This document shows positions 36,892 through 37,511 of a stretch of 37,511 nucleotides of DNA, in pieces. A program made the translations under genes and the position numbers. The stretch is from Tessaracoccus bendigoensis DSM 12906 (lineage in GTDB: Bacteria; Actinomycetota; Actinomycetes; Propionibacteriales; Propionibacteriaceae). Below the pieces are notes generated by a model. The model saw nothing but the letters and a program-made list of their open reading frames with translations. It made no database searches and was not told the DNA's origin. Location of the stretch: assembly GCF_900141915.1 (NCBI RefSeq), contig NZ_FQZG01000041.1:1-37511 (forward strand), written 5' to 3'. Position 1 is the stretch's first letter. Each line of letters begins with the position of its first letter.

Positions 36892-36952
36892 CGGCTCAAC
36901 CGACGCGCGGGGCCGCGCTCAACCGACGCGCCAGGCGGCTCAGCCGACGCGC
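36892..36952 (-). repeat. Inverted arm of the GGTTGAGCC repeat
   Basis: CGGCTCAACCGACGCGC at 36892-36908 is the exact reverse complement of the forward core GCGCGTCGGTTGAGCCG. Further copies lie at 36916-36931 (first base missing) and 36936-36952 (one substitution, CAG for CAA). The arm ends 10 bases from the stop codon of the convergent partial gene, so the whole field may serve as a bidirectional terminator or be a mobile intergenic repeat. Confidence 0.8.
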
Positions 36953-36962
36953 GGGGCCGGGT

Positions 36963-37511
36963 TCATCCGGCTCGGGGTTCGGCTGGTCCCCAAGCGTGCG
37001 GGTGCCAGGGGTCGTCTTCGGGTTCAGGGGCAACGGTGCAACGCTCGTCCCGGTCGTCGATGGGTTCGTGTGGCTCTGCCCACGGTGAGGGTGTGGGTGG
37101 CTGGTCCCAGGCGGAGGGGTTGGGTGGTTGGCCCCGGTCGTCGGTGGGTTCGGGCGACTCGGCCTCGTCGGGTTGCGGCTCGGGTGGCTCGTCCTTGGCT
37201 TGTGGCGCTGGTGGTTGGTCCTGATCCGATGGCTCTGGTAGTTGGTCCTGATCCGATGGCTCGATGGGTTCGTCCCAGGTGGAGGGTTCTGGTGGCTGGT
37301 CCCAGACGGATGGGCGACTTTCAGTGCTCTTCCTGGTCCGGGTGGTCTTCTCGGTTCTGCCGGTCTTTGTTGCTGTGGTGGTTTGCGTGGTCTTGCTGGC
37401 TGCGCGGGGGCTGTTGCTGGTGGGGTTGTTGAGGATGTCTGGGACGCGGTGCCGGCGGTGTTGTCTGGGGGTCTGGGTTGGGTCGATGTGGGTTGGGGGG
37501 ATGAAGCTGGC
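36963..37511 (-). CDS. 3' end of a gene with Pro/Asp/Trp-rich tail, probable DUF222/HNH endonuclease (5' end outside window)
   Basis: A minus-strand frame is open from the last base of the window to a TGA at 36963-36965, 182 codons, with no start codon, so the gene begins beyond the right edge. The frame has consistently GC-rich third positions and a biased protein composition. It opens FIPPTHIDPTQTPRQ, which resembles the end of DUF222/13E12-type HNH endonucleases. A Thr/Lys/Arg-rich stretch follows (KTTRTRKST), then an acidic Pro-rich tail with repeated WDQPP, WDEP and EPSDQDQ(L/P)P units, ending HAWGPAEPRAG. That a real coding frame exists is fairly secure; the family is inferred from the short proximal segment only. 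Confidence 0.75.
   Translation of the reverse strand, partial: ASFIPPTHIDPTQTPRQHRRHRVPDILNNPTSNSPRAASKTTQTTTATKTGRTEKTTRTRKSTESRPSVWDQPPEPSTWDEPIEPSDQDQLPEPSDQDQPPAPQAKDEPPEPQPDEAESPEPTDDRGQPPNPSAWDQPPTPSPWAEPHEPIDDRDERCTVAPEPEDDPWHPHAWGPAEPRAG
37214..37262. repeat. 27-bp period tandem repeat inside the partial gene's tail
   Basis: A 22-base sequence is perfectly repeated at 37214-37235 and 37241-37262. On the coding (minus) strand it encodes the nine-residue unit EPSDQDQ(L/P)P twice. The period is a multiple of three, so the frame is preserved. It is a likely site of repeat-number variation. Confidence 0.75.

Noticed and set aside
36856..37432. Plus-strand open frames across the right edge
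   Set aside because: Their translations are Gly/Ser/Trp-rich low complexity. The minus-strand frame shows family-like sequence and coding character, so the plus frames are shadows.

Overview
This is a GC-rich, densely coding stretch of a high-GC Gram-positive (actinobacterial) chromosome. I infer a member of the Propionibacteriales, perhaps Propionibacteriaceae, but no rRNA or other phylogenetic marker is present. The lineage clues are a sunset-domain secreted protein, what looks like the tail of a DUF222/13E12-type HNH protein, GTG/TTG starts, many ATGA/TGATG gene overlaps, and at least seven starts placed 6-7 nt after a TANNNT box with no Shine-Dalgarno, the layout of leaderless actinobacterial genes.

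The left part (1-11,996) is a mixed housekeeping region. It holds a secreted duplicated-module protein with a C-terminal sunset domain, aminopeptidase N, PurL, a two-gene minus-strand module (winged-helix/nucleotidyltransferase plus HEPN protein, resembling an MNT-HEPN toxin-antitoxin pair), an orphan polyprenyl-phosphate sugar transferase, an M20 dipeptidase, aspartate ammonia-lyase and the phosphocarrier HPr.

The next block (12,095-17,165) is a sugar ABC-importer locus of the maltose/maltodextrin type. A divergent LacI-family repressor faces a binding lipoprotein, a MalF-like and a MalG-like permease. No ATPase is encoded here. Putative operators with a TGCAAG core lie in the divergent intergenic region, and a strong stem-loop separates the binding-protein gene from the permeases.

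The right half (17,279-36,658) is a nearly self-contained nitrate-respiration and molybdenum-cofactor island. It contains a Cys-bearing HTH regulator, moaA-moaD-mobA, narGHJI, narK1-narK2, moaE-rhodanese-moeB-moeA-moaC, a minus-strand mogA, and a Mop/TOBE regulator-like gene with modABC. Together these genes import molybdate, build bis-MGD cofactor at every dedicated step (MoaA/MoaC, MoaD/MoaE/MoeB, Mog, MoeA, MobA), insert it with NarJ into NarGHI, and move nitrate and nitrite. A TTGG-TATTCCA-GTT motif shared by the narG and narK leaders may tie the two operons to one regulator. The MoeB-like protein lacks the zinc cysteines and has a free-standing rhodanese beside it, so the sulfur-loading step looks rearranged relative to MoeZ/MOCS3 proteins.

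The right edge (36,659-37,511) carries an intergenic repeat field: tandem GCGTCGGTTGAGCC copies, then the same sequence inverted about 120 bp later. After it comes the 3' end of a minus-strand gene that runs off the window. This frame contains no start codon and is easily missed. It encodes a proline/acid/tryptophan-rich tail that I attribute tentatively to a DUF222/HNH endonuclease.
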